NCBI GenBank assembly: GCA_017889625.1
Contig: JAGGAD010000051.1
Span: 1-42,324, forward strand
Direction of reading: 5' to 3'
DNA: 42,324 nt
Origin: Bacillota bacterium
Lineage (GTDB): Bacteria > Bacillota > Negativicutes > Sporomusales > CTSoil-080
Shown: in pieces, positions 1 to 8,439 of the stretch
How the letters are laid out: the number at the start of each line of letters is the position of its first letter
How positions within the stretch are numbered: the stretch's first letter is position 1
Made by a program: the position numbers and the translations under genes
The notes under the pieces: generated by a model
Databases searched by the model: none
What the model saw: the letters and a program-made list of their open reading frames with translations, nothing else
Told to the model about the DNA's origin: nothing

Positions 1-325
1 GTTCGGTTTTGTCAACATCTTTTTTTGTTTCGCTGTTTTAATCACGTCGCCGTTTTCAACAGCTTCTATATATTATCATGCCATTTTTATTATGTCAATC
101 GATATTCAAATTTATTGTGTATTATGCGTAGCTATGAGTGTATATATACTATATAGTATATCATCCACTATTTATTTAAGGGCTTACCCCAAAACAAATG
201 CCGGGCACACATAAATAACAACTGCTGCCCCATCATAAGACAGCAGTCATCAAAAAATATCAACCACTCAAACCAGTCTGTTCTTGCTTACCGACTTGAC
301 AAGCATCTCCGAATAATTAACCCTA
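1..325. other. Non-coding edge region downstream of the SDR gene
   Basis: No gene is supported here. The stretch is AT-rich and includes a perfect 18-bp palindrome at 144-161 (ATATACTATATAGTATAT), which could be an operator for a gene beyond the window edge but could also be chance in AT-rich DNA. A minus-strand ATG at 16-18 might begin a gene running off the left edge, but no convincing ribosome binding site precedes it. The terminator of the minus-strand operon lies at 221-247. Confidence 0.4.
221..247 (-). terminator. Intrinsic terminator of the SDR operon
   Basis: On the minus strand a short stem (ACTGCTG pairing with CAGCAGT) is followed by a T-rich stretch (TTGTTATTT). It lies about 80 bases after the SDR stop codon, so it probably ends the three-gene transcript. 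Confidence 0.55.
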
Positions 326-1105
326 TTAGCCTATAGCAGTTAGACCGCCATCAGGATAAATGATATTGCCGGTTACAAAGCCGGACGCATCTGAACACAG
401 GAAAACAGCTGGGCCAACACAGTCTGACGGTAACGCCATTCGTTTCATGGGCAGATTTTCTGCCATATCCTTTCTGGCATTGGGACCGCGGCTATTCAAA
501 ATATCGGTCATCATCGGCGTTTCAGTAACCGTTGGGCCGATAGCATTTACAGTTATATTGTACTGACCAAACTCAGAAGCCAACTGCCGAGTAACCATGT
601 CCAGCGCCCCCTTGGTGCCGCAATACCCGGCGTTTCCTGCACCTCTGGTCGCAATCTTGCCGCGTACCGAAGATAAATTGACAATTTTTCCGTAACCGTT
701 TTTAATCATGTGTTTGCCAAAGTGCTTGCAGCACATCATAACTCCAACTACATTCACATCAAACATTTGCTCAAAGATGTCCATTGGAAACTCCTCGGCC
801 TTGAACTTCTTATTGAAACCTTGAGCATTCACAAGAATATCCACCCTGCCAAAGTCTCTTACTGAATCAATTACCAATGCTTCTACACTCGATTCAACCG
901 AAGCATCTACAATATAATATTTTACCTCAATACCACAGGCCGCTTTTATTTCCTGAACGGCTCTCTGGAGAGAAACCTCACTTCTACTGGCAATAGCAAC
1001 TTTAGCGCCGGATTCGGCAATCCCCTGAGCTATCGCTTGACCAAGTCCGCCTGCCCCACCTACAATTACGGCATTTTTACCCTGAAGGGAAAACATATTA
1101 CCCAT
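326..1105 (-). CDS. SDR-family NAD(P)-dependent oxidoreductase
   Basis: A 259-residue classical short-chain dehydrogenase/reductase. It has the Rossmann glycine motif GGAGGLG (16-22), the NAQG variant of the NAG motif (93-96), the catalytic Ser in NLSS (145/146) and YxxxK (Tyr161, Lys165). Length is normal and there is no signal peptide, so it is cytosolic. AGAGGTGGG sits just upstream of the chosen ATG. It is the last gene of an operon, 33 bases after the BKACE gene. The real substrate cannot be read from the sequence. From context it may reduce acetoacetate released by BKACE or act on another keto/hydroxy intermediate; the sequence also resembles gluconate 5-dehydrogenase-type SDRs. Family assignment is firm, the role is inferred. 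Confidence 0.88.
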   Translation of the reverse strand: MGNMFSLQGKNAVIVGGAGGLGQAIAQGIAESGAKVAIASRSEVSLQRAVQEIKAACGIEVKYYIVDASVESSVEALVIDSVRDFGRVDILVNAQGFNKKFKAEEFPMDIFEQMFDVNVVGVMMCCKHFGKHMIKNGYGKIVNLSSVRGKIATRGAGNAGYCGTKGALDMVTRQLASEFGQYNITVNAIGPTVTETPMMTDILNSRGPNARKDMAENLPMKRMALPSDCVGPAVFLCSDASGFVTGNIIYPDGGLTAIG

Positions 1106-1138
1106 CTTTTAACCCACCTCTTCTTTCCGTGTTAATAA

Positions 1139-1981
1139 TTATTGATGTTTAACAAGGCCAAGTATCTGTCGGGCTTCTTCAGCTGTTGCAATTTCCCGCC
1201 CAGCAACCTTCGCCAATTCAATAGCCCGTGTAACTAGCTGAGCATTCGTTGCATAGACACCCTTCTCTAAAAATATATTGTCCTCTAGACCGACCCGAAG
1301 TCCGTCACAGCCTGCAGAAAGTCCTGCTAACATCATCGGCATATGGCTCTTGCCGATGCCGGATATCGACCAAGTCGAATCTTTCGGAATCTTGGGCAGT
1401 AAATAGCCAAGACTTTCTACATTGCCCGGCATACCACCGGATACGCCCAATACAAACTGGCAATGGCAAGGCGTTTTCAGGACATTTTTTTTGATATAGT
1501 ACTCAAGATTGCCAATCATACCGGCATCAAAAATCTCAATTTCAGGCTTTATTTGAAGCTCTTGACACATGGCACCAAGTCTTTCCAAAAATGGTGGCGT
1601 GTTGAGAAATACATAACTGTTTGCCCAATTCATCGACCCAGGATCATAAGAACACATTTCAGGCATCAATACCGGTAAATGGGCCACCCGCAAATCTTCC
1701 GGCCAAACACTGCCGGAGGTTGTAAGGTTTAATACAATATCCAGCCCGGCTGCGTCAACAGCCTGACGAACCTTTCCTATTACCTCGATAAACACTTCTG
1801 TTGCCATGCTATTTTTGCCATTTTCATCGCGGACATGGATATGCGCAATGGCTGCGCCGGCTTTAGCACAAGCGACAACATCTGCAGCAATCTCATCAGG
1901 AGTAATCGGTACATGCGGCGTCTGAGTCTTCATTGTTCCTGCCCCGCAGAGCGAAGCGGTTATAATCAATTTTTTTCCCAT
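1139..1981 (-). CDS. Beta-keto acid cleavage enzyme (BKACE, formerly DUF849)
   Basis: A 280-residue protein of the BKACE/3-keto-5-aminohexanoate cleavage family. These Zn-dependent TIM-barrel enzymes condense a beta-keto acid with acetyl-CoA, giving acetoacetate and a new CoA ester. Visible hallmarks are the N-terminal VPITPDEIA segment and the metal-binding HIHVRD motif (47-52). AAAGGTGG precedes the ATG with good spacing. The gene lies between a 3-hydroxyacyl-CoA-dehydrogenase-like enzyme and an SDR in one minus-strand operon. This resembles known arrangements in which a dehydrogenase makes the beta-keto acid that BKACE cleaves, for example carnitine or lysine-type pathways. The substrate is not readable here. 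Confidence 0.9.
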   Translation of the reverse strand: MGKKLIITASLCGAGTMKTQTPHVPITPDEIAADVVACAKAGAAIAHIHVRDENGKNSMATEVFIEVIGKVRQAVDAAGLDIVLNLTTSGSVWPEDLRVAHLPVLMPEMCSYDPGSMNWANSYVFLNTPPFLERLGAMCQELQIKPEIEIFDAGMIGNLEYYIKKNVLKTPCHCQFVLGVSGGMPGNVESLGYLLPKIPKDSTWSISGIGKSHMPMMLAGLSAGCDGLRVGLEDNIFLEKGVYATNAQLVTRAIELAKVAGREIATAEEARQILGLVKHQ

Positions 1982-2030
1982 AATTTATCCACCTTTACTT
2001 TCTATTTATCATTTATTTTTTACAATTTTT

Positions 2031-2993
2031 TCACACCGGATCATTCATTAGCTTTTTTGCTACTCTAAACACTTCAAATAATTGTTTATCTCGCTTCGCC
2101 AGAACTTGCTCCGCCCTGCGGCCGGTATAATCATAGAAGCCCTTGCCCGTATTGACTCCATATTCGCCCTTTTCTACATGTCCAAACAGCGCCTTAGGAT
2201 GATAGTTCTGCTCAGGCATGACATAACTCTTATTTCTGAAATTATTAGCACTCATATCCAGACCAGTAAAGTCAAACCGTTGAACCAGTCCGATTATCAT
2301 TGCGCGCGGAATAAAGCTGGCCTTGACAGCCATATCAATATCCTCGGCTGTGCAATAATCATTGTCCAAAAGATAAAACACTTCTTGATTTAGAATCATC
2401 TGCATCCGGTTAACAATATAGCCAGGAACAAACTTCTTCATGTGCACCGACGTTTTACCGCTTTTGTTCAGTATCGCCATAACCATATCGACCACTTCAG
2501 GGTGGGTTTTATCATTTCTTACTACCTCAACCAACGGAATAAGTTGGGGCGGTGCATACCAATGAGCAATCACCGTATACGGCAGTCTGCGCTCAGGCAT
2601 AATCTCAAAAATGTTCAAAAACGAAGTGTTAGACGCAATATATACATCTTCGGGAAGAATTTTGTCCAAAGCCTCATATAACTCGGACTTAGCATCGCAG
2701 TTTTCTACAATCGTCTCCATAACAAAGTCAGCTCCCGCCACTGCCTCTTCTACCGTGCGGCAATAACTAACTCGTTTGAAAATCGTCTCAACCTCAACGG
2801 CCTCAATCTCCCCCTCTTCCGCGAAGGTTATTAGACTTGAATGTAGAATAGAACGAGCCTTTTGAAGAGTTGCGTCCGAGCGGGTAAACATACAAACCTC
2901 GTAGCCCCCCGTTGCAAAACTTTGTGCAATACCCGGCCCCATTGTGCCTGCCCCCAGCACCGCTATCCTTTTGATATCTTCTCTTTTTCGCAT
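2031..2993 (-). CDS. 3-hydroxyacyl-CoA dehydrogenase family protein
   Basis: First gene of the three-gene operon. I use the ATG at 2993 (320 residues) because GGAGATGAGAG lies just before it; an in-frame ATG nine codons upstream would place that signal inside the gene. The protein has an N-terminal NAD-binding GAGTMG motif (14-19), the SNTS segment (121-124) and a catalytic-type His at 144 in IAHWYAPP, where classical enzymes read HFFNP. The C-terminal helical domain is complete. At 320 residues it is longer than FadB2-type enzymes and close to L-carnitine dehydrogenase in size. With BKACE beside it, oxidation of a 3-hydroxy acid to its beta-keto acid is the best guess, but the substrate is unknown. 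Confidence 0.85.
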   Translation of the reverse strand: MRKREDIKRIAVLGAGTMGPGIAQSFATGGYEVCMFTRSDATLQKARSILHSSLITFAEEGEIEAVEVETIFKRVSYCRTVEEAVAGADFVMETIVENCDAKSELYEALDKILPEDVYIASNTSFLNIFEIMPERRLPYTVIAHWYAPPQLIPLVEVVRNDKTHPEVVDMVMAILNKSGKTSVHMKKFVPGYIVNRMQMILNQEVFYLLDNDYCTAEDIDMAVKASFIPRAMIIGLVQRFDFTGLDMSANNFRNKSYVMPEQNYHPKALFGHVEKGEYGVNTGKGFYDYTGRRAEQVLAKRDKQLFEVFRVAKKLMNDPV

Positions 2994-3096
2994 AATGATT
3001 ACTCTCATCTCCAATATCAATCAGTAGTTTCGGGAAGATCAATGCCTGGAGCTATTCCTCACCCCTTTCGTCTCATTGCCGCCTGAACAAATAAAA

Positions 3097-3148
3097 AAAC
3101 CTAGCCCGCATAACGCAATAAAACATTGCACTATGGCGAGCTAGGTTT
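3097..3148 (-). terminator. Long stem-loop, probable terminator of the C39-like gene
   Basis: A 9-bp perfect inverted repeat (AAACCTAGC / GCTAGGTTT) encloses a second small stem (GCAAT / ATTGC). On the minus strand it is followed by a T run at 3091-3096. It lies between the C39-like gene and the dehydrogenase operon and would stop leftward transcription. It could also sit in the leader of the dehydrogenase operon and act as an attenuator. Confidence 0.5.
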
Positions 3149-3257
3149 GCATACTTTATATATCGGAATTTTGTCCCGATTATCATATTCAAACGACTCA
3201 TGAACTAATATATTATTTGTCTACATTATAATTCATCTTACCAAATATTACAATATC

Positions 3258-3284
3258 TTTTTGACCGACCTTTTTTGACCGACC
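3258..3284. repeat. Tandem 13-bp direct repeat (TTTTTGACCGACC)
   Basis: Two exact copies of TTTTTGACCGACC, separated by one T, lie just downstream of the C39-like gene and about 270 bases upstream of the dehydrogenase start. Direct repeats of this size can be regulator sites, but nothing else supports that here. Confidence 0.4.
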
Positions 3285-3324
3285 AGACTGATGTCTCTAT
3301 TGGGGAGAATACCCATATTAAATT

Positions 3325-3984
3325 TTACCAAAACGGTGGCTTTGCTACTATCCACTGCTGTTGCTGCTGACTTTGTGGCAACATATGGGCATCAAACCAC
3401 ATATAAAAAAACTTTTCTACCGAATTCACAACATACCCATCCTGAAAATGATCTGCTGTATCAAATGAATCTGCTAAAATCAAAACATCATCAGCTACCA
3501 TATCCGTTCCCATAGTATCATAACCGATAATTACTCTCCAGTGCCCACCCCAATCAATATTTTCAACTATTATTGGAGTATTATTTTTTAAATTTGTTAT
3601 TACAAAATTCCGAAATTTTTGCACCGTCGCAAAGGACGTGCCGTTTTTATTAGCAGATGTTAAACTTGACTTAACATCCCATCCAATCATTTTAAAAAAC
3701 TTAACCATACCTTTGGTATCAGTGCCAATTCCTGATTTAGTCCCCATTATTTTAGCAATTTTCAACTCATTCCACCTGGTATTATCAAAATGATTCAGTA
3801 CTGTTAATGCAGCCGCGGGACCACAGGTTATCTCTGTCGTTTGTTGATACGTCTTATATTTAGAAAGGATCGTTAATGTACTAGTTGACTCTAGATTAAA
3901 AAAATCCTTTAAATAATAGTAGGGAGATTTATTCACCTTCCCAATTCCATTATATGACGACGCCCCCCTCATTACTGGTAACAT
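3325..3984 (-). CDS. C39-like papain-fold peptidase, 5' end disrupted
   Basis: A 219-residue reading frame with the peptidase C39-like fold. The nucleophile Cys is in EITCGPAAAL, the His in GGHWRVIIGYD, and the acidic partner in the ILADSFD segment. The ATG at 3984 lacks a good ribosome binding site. Upstream, codons 4099 to about 3966 read as plausible protein (…VSYYSAGYVTSNEG) in another frame. Removing one base from the six-C run at 3963-3968 would join the two frames smoothly. The gene is therefore probably a frameshifted or decayed version of a longer protein, or the run was mis-sequenced. C39-like proteins cleave or bind peptides; no export or leader-peptide partner gene is nearby. Confidence 0.7.
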   Translation of the reverse strand: MLPVMRGASSYNGIGKVNKSPYYYLKDFFNLESTSTLTILSKYKTYQQTTEITCGPAAALTVLNHFDNTRWNELKIAKIMGTKSGIGTDTKGMVKFFKMIGWDVKSSLTSANKNGTSFATVQKFRNFVITNLKNNTPIIVENIDWGGHWRVIIGYDTMGTDMVADDVLILADSFDTADHFQDGYVVNSVEKFFYMWFDAHMLPQSQQQQQWIVAKPPFW

Positions 3985-4099
3985 ACCCAGCCGAATAATA
4001 GCTCACCTGGCTTTCCACAATAATATCCGTGTTCTCGACATTAGTTGCTAAAACCATATTGGTAGAATCATTTTCTTCCCGTGATAAAACACTTGCATC
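3964..4099 (-). pseudogene. Upstream, out-of-frame part of the C39-like gene
   Basis: On the minus strand this stretch reads as about 44 open codons beginning DASVLSREEN and ending YVTSNEG just before a six-base homopolymer. It then runs into a stop. It continues sensibly into the C39-like protein if one base of the run is dropped. Above 4099 the same frame has TAG stops. No signal peptide or ribosome binding site could be placed, so the original start seems lost. Confidence 0.5.
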
Positions 4100-4220
4100 C
4101 TAAAACGTTCCCCTTGTATTCTATTTTTCAGTATCTACCTTAGTCACTGTTACGGCAATATTTCATCATTAATTTGATGGATATTTTTATAAACCTGCAT
4201 CGCCGCCCACCTAAGCCCCG

Positions 4221-4268
4221 GATAGAAATATGCACTCCACCATTTTCGGTGAGGTGCATGTTTCTATC
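4221..4268. repeat. Long imperfect hairpin after the Ntn-hydrolase gene
   Basis: About 20 bases at 4221-4241 (GATAGAAATATGCACTCCACC) pair, with a few mismatches, with the reverse complement ending at 4268; the loop is about six bases. It lies about 55 bases beyond the stop of the 4322-5179 gene. It may be a terminator or RNA-stabilising element, but neither strand has a clear T run. Confidence 0.45.
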
Positions 4269-4321
4269 AAACTGTTAACCCTTGCATCGAAGGACTATGC
4301 CGACTCACAGTAGTCTCGATA

Positions 4322-5179
4322 TCAATCCAACACCAGCTTTCCCGTAAAAACATCATCGGCAGTAATTCTAACAACTTTTTCAGCTTCATTAGGATTTAAT
4401 ATTCTAATATACACTTCCGGTGAACCTTCCGGCGGAATCTGCACAGCCCATACCGCCATTGTCCTAGGTTTTGTGGGCATACTCCCCGTTCTAAAGATGC
4501 TGTTATCCGGTCCGTCATTCTGGTCATTGCTAAAAGAGATAACCGTGGAAAAATCATATGGCTCTGTCACTGAGCTTAATAGTTGTCCAATACGGTCATA
4601 TCGTTTCTGACTGCTTTCGCCAATAGTACGGTTAAACTCTAGCATTCCTTCAGACACATAATGATTAGTATGATAAAGGATTGAATTTTCTTTAACTGTA
4701 ACAGCAAAATGACCTTCCGGTCCAATTTCGATTGTTGCCACTTTATTTTTGTCAGCTAGCATCAAAATTTCCGGACCTAAAAACAAATCAGTTCTAGCCA
4801 GTGCCTCATCGACACTACTACATTCCTTTAATAACTTTACCAACACTCCACCAGTATGAGGCATTGCTCTTCTCGCTTCGGCGGGAATACTCCCCGCCGT
4901 GGCACTTATAACAACCAATCCGGTTTTATTTATCCCCGCCTTCATTCCCGAATATTTGCCCTCTGTGTAAAGACCAAAATAACTATATCCGGTTTTAGGA
5001 AATACCGCTTTTAGAGACTCGTATTGATTAGGTAGCCAATCACGATTTTTTACTAGCATACTGCCCCCGCCATTAACCAAGCTTCCATTCACCGCCCATA
5101 ACGTACAAGCCTGAACCGGTAGTGACCCAAACACTATAACTCCCAGCACAAAATACCCTATCCATCGTTTTATTTTCAT
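4322..5179 (-). CDS. Secreted Ntn-type linear amide hydrolase (choloylglycine/C45-like)
   Basis: From the ATG at 5179 the product is 285 residues with a clear signal peptide (MKIKRW, then a hydrophobic core ending PVQA). Cleavage would expose Cys25 in ACTLWAV as the new N-terminal nucleophile, as in choloylglycine hydrolase, penicillin V acylase and the related C45 acyltransferases. Further hallmarks are the VKNRDW segment (nucleophile-assisting Arg-Asp) and YHTNHY, which corresponds to the conserved Asn region. The start is uncertain: AAGGAG lies only three bases before this ATG, and alternatives exist at 5182 and 5197. Likely substrates are small amides outside the cytoplasm. The gene is transcribed alone and diverges from the amidohydrolase. 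Confidence 0.75.
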   Translation of the reverse strand: MKIKRWIGYFVLGVIVFGSLPVQACTLWAVNGSLVNGGGSMLVKNRDWLPNQYESLKAVFPKTGYSYFGLYTEGKYSGMKAGINKTGLVVISATAGSIPAEARRAMPHTGGVLVKLLKECSSVDEALARTDLFLGPEILMLADKNKVATIEIGPEGHFAVTVKENSILYHTNHYVSEGMLEFNRTIGESSQKRYDRIGQLLSSVTEPYDFSTVISFSNDQNDGPDNSIFRTGSMPTKPRTMAVWAVQIPPEGSPEVYIRILNPNEAEKVVRITADDVFTGKLVLD

Positions 5180-5378
5180 CATCTCCTTAAGCCACATCCA
5201 AGTTGTCTTTTATTATAATTTTCCCTCAGCATCACACATAATCCTCTATCTTGTAATCAGATAGTAACGAACGCTCAATTTCCTGTTCTTTGTTTAGAGT
5301 TTAGGCATGCAACTTATAACTCAACCAATAAAATATATGATAAGATATTTGTAACAATAATCCAGAGGAGATGAAGTG

Positions 5379-6536
5379 ATGTCGTTATTAATAAGAAACG
5401 GCAAAGTTCTTACCATGGCAGATACGGAGTATGAAACCGGCTGTGTTCTTGTGAAAAATGGAAAAATTTCACGAGTGGCTAAAGAGATAAATGCGAGTGC
5501 TGACATGGATATAATCGATGCCACCGGCTGTGTAGTTATGCCCGGAATAATTGACGCGCATTGCCATATCGGTATTTCAGAGCAGGATATGTACGAGGGG
5601 GATGATGATACCAACGAAGCAACTGACCCTGTAACCCCGCATTTCCGGGCGATCGATGCCATAAACCCTATGGATAGTGCCTTTAAAGATGCCGTAAGGG
5701 GTGGAATTACCGGCGTAATGACCGGTCCAGGAAGTGCCAATGTAATTGGGGGCCAATTTGTATTTATGAAACCTACCGGTGCATCAGTTGATGATATGAC
5801 CGTATTAGAACCTGCCGCTTTAAAAATAGCGTTTGGCGAAAACCCCAAGCGAGTCTACGGTGAACAAAAAAAGACTCCTTCAACTCGAATGGGCGTGGCG
5901 GCAATTCTACGCGATAACCTCACAGCGGCGATAAACTATAAAGATAAAAAAAGACATAAGCCCACTGAATTCGAAAAGGACTTAAAAAAAGAAGCGTTTA
6001 TTCCGGTATTAGAAGGTAAAATCCCCCTTAAAGCCCATGCACATCGATCAGATGATATTTTAACAGCAATAAGAATCGCCAAAGAGTTTAATGTAAAAAT
6101 TACCCTTGATCATTGCACCGAAGGACATTATATTAGTGAATACATTAAAGAATCGGGTTATCCGGCGATTGTCGGTCCTTCGCTCACTGGCAGATCCAAA
6201 CTGGAATTAAAACACTTATCCTTTAAGACACCAGGAATACTTGCAAAGACAGGTATTAAAATTGCTATAGCCACCGATCATCCAGTTATTCCTATTCAAT
6301 ATCTGCCAATATGCGCTGGGCTTGCGGTAAGAGAAGGCTTAGATGCTGGCGAGGCACTAAAAGCTATAACCATAAATGCCGCAGAAATTTGTGGTGTAGC
6401 TGATAAAGTAGGCAGTCTTGAACCAGGAAAGGATGCCGATATCGCTATTTTTGACGGGAATCCACTGGAAGTACTCACGAAAGTTAAGTATACAATTATT
6501 AATGGTAAAGTTCAGTATTCAGGCGATAATCAGTAG
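5379..6536 (+). CDS. Metal-dependent amidohydrolase (imidazolonepropionase-like)
   Basis: A 385-residue amidohydrolase-superfamily protein. The first metal-binding HxH is in DAHCHIG (about 61-63). Further ligands are in AHAHRSDD (about 219) and DHCTEGHY (about 243), and the catalytic Asp is in ATDHPV (about 298). The C-terminal beta-sandwich typical of the family closes with GKDADIAIFDGNPLE. There is no signal peptide. GAGGAG lies eight bases before the chosen ATG; an in-frame GTG three bases earlier is an alternative. It probably hydrolyses a cyclic amide, peptide or similar substrate in the cytosol. It is monocistronic, diverging from the secreted Ntn hydrolase, and the two could act on related compounds, though this is only inference. 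Confidence 0.85.
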   Translation: MSLLIRNGKVLTMADTEYETGCVLVKNGKISRVAKEINASADMDIIDATGCVVMPGIIDAHCHIGISEQDMYEGDDDTNEATDPVTPHFRAIDAINPMDSAFKDAVRGGITGVMTGPGSANVIGGQFVFMKPTGASVDDMTVLEPAALKIAFGENPKRVYGEQKKTPSTRMGVAAILRDNLTAAINYKDKKRHKPTEFEKDLKKEAFIPVLEGKIPLKAHAHRSDDILTAIRIAKEFNVKITLDHCTEGHYISEYIKESGYPAIVGPSLTGRSKLELKHLSFKTPGILAKTGIKIAIATDHPVIPIQYLPICAGLAVREGLDAGEALKAITINAAEICGVADKVGSLEPGKDADIAIFDGNPLEVLTKVKYTIINGKVQYSGDNQ

Positions 6537-6552
6537 TTATATTCCAGCAATA

Positions 6553-6599
6553 TAAAAAGTAAGACTTGGTGTTTTCACAACCAAAGTCTTACTTTTTAT
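6553..6599 (+). terminator. Intrinsic terminator of the amidohydrolase gene
   Basis: AAAAAGTAAGACTT pairs with AAGTCTTACTTTTT (one nearby mismatch) around a short loop about 20 bases after the stop codon. The A/T flanks make it usable from both strands. Confidence 0.85.
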
Positions 6600-6647
6600 A
6601 AATCCGTCCCCAACCAGCTACCAGTTCAACTGCGTCTCTTTATATTT

Positions 6648-6968
6648 TTAGTCAATCATCGAACCAATTAATATCCCAATTAACCCAGCTTTAATTTCAT
6701 TTATCGTATTATCGTGGCGTTGCTTTTCTAGCTCCTGCCGATCTTGCCAAGCCCGATAACTTTCATTTTTATGCCGGCGCATCTCGCGCTCATGTCTGGC
6801 TTTTTCCTTCTGTATCCAATGATCGCGATTGTCATGATTTTGATAACGTTGATAATGCTCTTGATCGTCGCATCTAGGCGAAGCCTCTAATACAGATGCG
6901 TTTAAGCCAAATTGTGCACAGCCTACCAGTAATGAGTACACGATTACCTTTTTTACTATTTTTTTCAT
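6648..6968 (-). CDS. Small secreted, charged, His-rich hypothetical protein
   Basis: 106 residues. A lysine-rich start and hydrophobic stretch form a signal peptide (MKKIVKKVIVYSLLVGCA…). It is followed by a very polar, Arg/His/Glu-rich helical middle (YRAWQDRQELEKQRHDN) and a hydrophobic, glycine-spaced tail (IKAGLIGILIGSMID) that could sit in a membrane. AGAGGT lies upstream of the ATG at suitable spacing. No family is recognised. A surface or periplasmic role is likely from the signal peptide. The nearest gene on the same strand starts more than 1 kb away, so it is probably monocistronic. Confidence 0.65.
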   Translation of the reverse strand: MKKIVKKVIVYSLLVGCAQFGLNASVLEASPRCDDQEHYQRYQNHDNRDHWIQKEKARHEREMRRHKNESYRAWQDRQELEKQRHDNTINEIKAGLIGILIGSMID

Positions 6969-7208
6969 AAGACATTACCTCTTATCATTTTAAAATTATG
7001 TATTTTCCAAAGCGCCTACGTACACTATCGATTGCTGAAACACGTTGAAAGACCAAGGCAATGACTCTTCAAATCAAGAAAATTTTAAATCCTTTATTTT
7101 TCCCTCCTTCTCTTTGATATCTAAATTATAAATCAAAAATGTGACTAAACTATGTCATTTATGTGAATATTTTTAAAACTAAATGTCCACCAAAGTTGTC
7201 CAAGCATT

Positions 7209-8384
7209 TTATTTTACGCTTTCTTGTTGCACTAAAACTGAAGTAGCTTTTTCTTTTAAAGATAACGCCAATAAACCAGCAAAAAGCGGAAACCACACCA
7301 GCATATTTATTGCGAAATTAAGGCCGATATGTTCAATAATAACTCCGACAAGACCAACCCCCAGACCGCCCATGCCAATTCCAAATCCTAAAGTTAAGCC
7401 TGAAGCCATAGCCGCATTTTTGCTGATTATTTCCTGGGCCATCACTACGGTTACGGAAAACGAAGCTAATAAATTGGCCCCAGCAAACGCTAAAAATAAA
7501 TATTTTACAATTCCTCCGCTATACAGAAATAACCAGAAAAACGGCGTAGCCAAAACAAGCGAACTAACAATTACAGCTTTTCGCCCCCATTTATCTGATA
7601 AAAGTCCACCGAATATCCCACCGATTGCCCCAGTAAAGAGCATAATAAAAATAAAATGGCTACTATCAACAATAGAAATATTCTTGGTCGTTAAATATAG
7701 CGGTAAAAAGGCTATTAGACCAAAATATGCAAGTGACCGGCAGGCAATAACCATTACTACTTTAGCAAGCTCAAGCCACCGCCCACGTAAAGCAGTTAAA
7801 ATTGTGGCAGTTTCAGCTTTTTTCATTGCCGACGTTTTTGGTGCAGTGAACCAGAGCAATATTGCAACAAGAATACCCGGAATAACAAATAGCGGGGTAA
7901 TTCTTAAACCATAATTGCTTACAACCGGAATAACCAGCAATGGGGTTAAAGCCCAACCAATATTCCCGCCAGCCGTAAAGATAGCTTGAGAAAAGCCTTT
8001 CTTTTGCCCGCTAACCGCACTAATCATCGCCGATGCCTGGGGATGGAACGCAGCCGTTCCCAGGCCTGACAGAGCCGTAAGCAATAACAAAAGATAATAA
8101 TTGTCCGTTAATCCAATGAGACTGAGCAGCACTGCCATCCAAATTGTTCCTACATATACCATCCATCTTTGATTTCTTTGATCAACCAGATAACCAAATA
8201 CCGGCTGTAATATAGACGAGGTAGTTGTAAATGCAGATATTAAAAAAGCACTTTTCCCAACCCCAAATCCCGAAGCAACAATAAACGGCAATAATGTCTG
8301 GATAAAATTCATATACCAGTCATTTAACATATGGGCAACTGAAATAGAAATTATTTTTCCCTTTTGCACCGTTGTTGTAGTCAT
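7209..8384 (-). CDS. MFS efflux transporter, fosmidomycin-resistance-like
   Basis: 391 residues from the ATG at 8384, which has GAAGGAGG seven bases upstream; an earlier in-frame start would add 45 unconvincing residues. About twelve hydrophobic segments are visible. The start HMLNDWYMNFIQTLLPFIV resembles Fsr-type carriers (H-x-x-x-D-x-x-x-x-F-x-P-x-L-P). The motif-A equivalent GYLVDQRNQRW and a second-half copy LLSDKWGRKAV are present. It follows a MarR regulator by 55 bases on the same strand, so the pair is probably an inducible drug or metabolite efflux operon. Substrate unknown. Confidence 0.85.
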   Translation of the reverse strand: MTTTTVQKGKIISISVAHMLNDWYMNFIQTLLPFIVASGFGVGKSAFLISAFTTTSSILQPVFGYLVDQRNQRWMVYVGTIWMAVLLSLIGLTDNYYLLLLLTALSGLGTAAFHPQASAMISAVSGQKKGFSQAIFTAGGNIGWALTPLLVIPVVSNYGLRITPLFVIPGILVAILLWFTAPKTSAMKKAETATILTALRGRWLELAKVVMVIACRSLAYFGLIAFLPLYLTTKNISIVDSSHFIFIMLFTGAIGGIFGGLLSDKWGRKAVIVSSLVLATPFFWLFLYSGGIVKYLFLAFAGANLLASFSVTVVMAQEIISKNAAMASGLTLGFGIGMGGLGVGLVGVIIEHIGLNFAINMLVWFPLFAGLLALSLKEKATSVLVQQESVK

Positions 8385-8439
8385 CTCGAAGCCTCCTTCT
8401 ATACTAACTACTACGCTCAAGCACAGTCCAGCAACTATA

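Noticed and set aside
144-161. 18-bp AT-only-type palindrome as an operator
   Set aside because: It is perfect but made almost wholly of A and T in AT-rich DNA with no gene start next to it in the window; kept only as a remark.
3097-3284. CRISPR-like repeats
   Set aside because: Only two short direct copies (13 bp) with a one-base gap and a single hairpin; no repeat-spacer structure and no cas genes.
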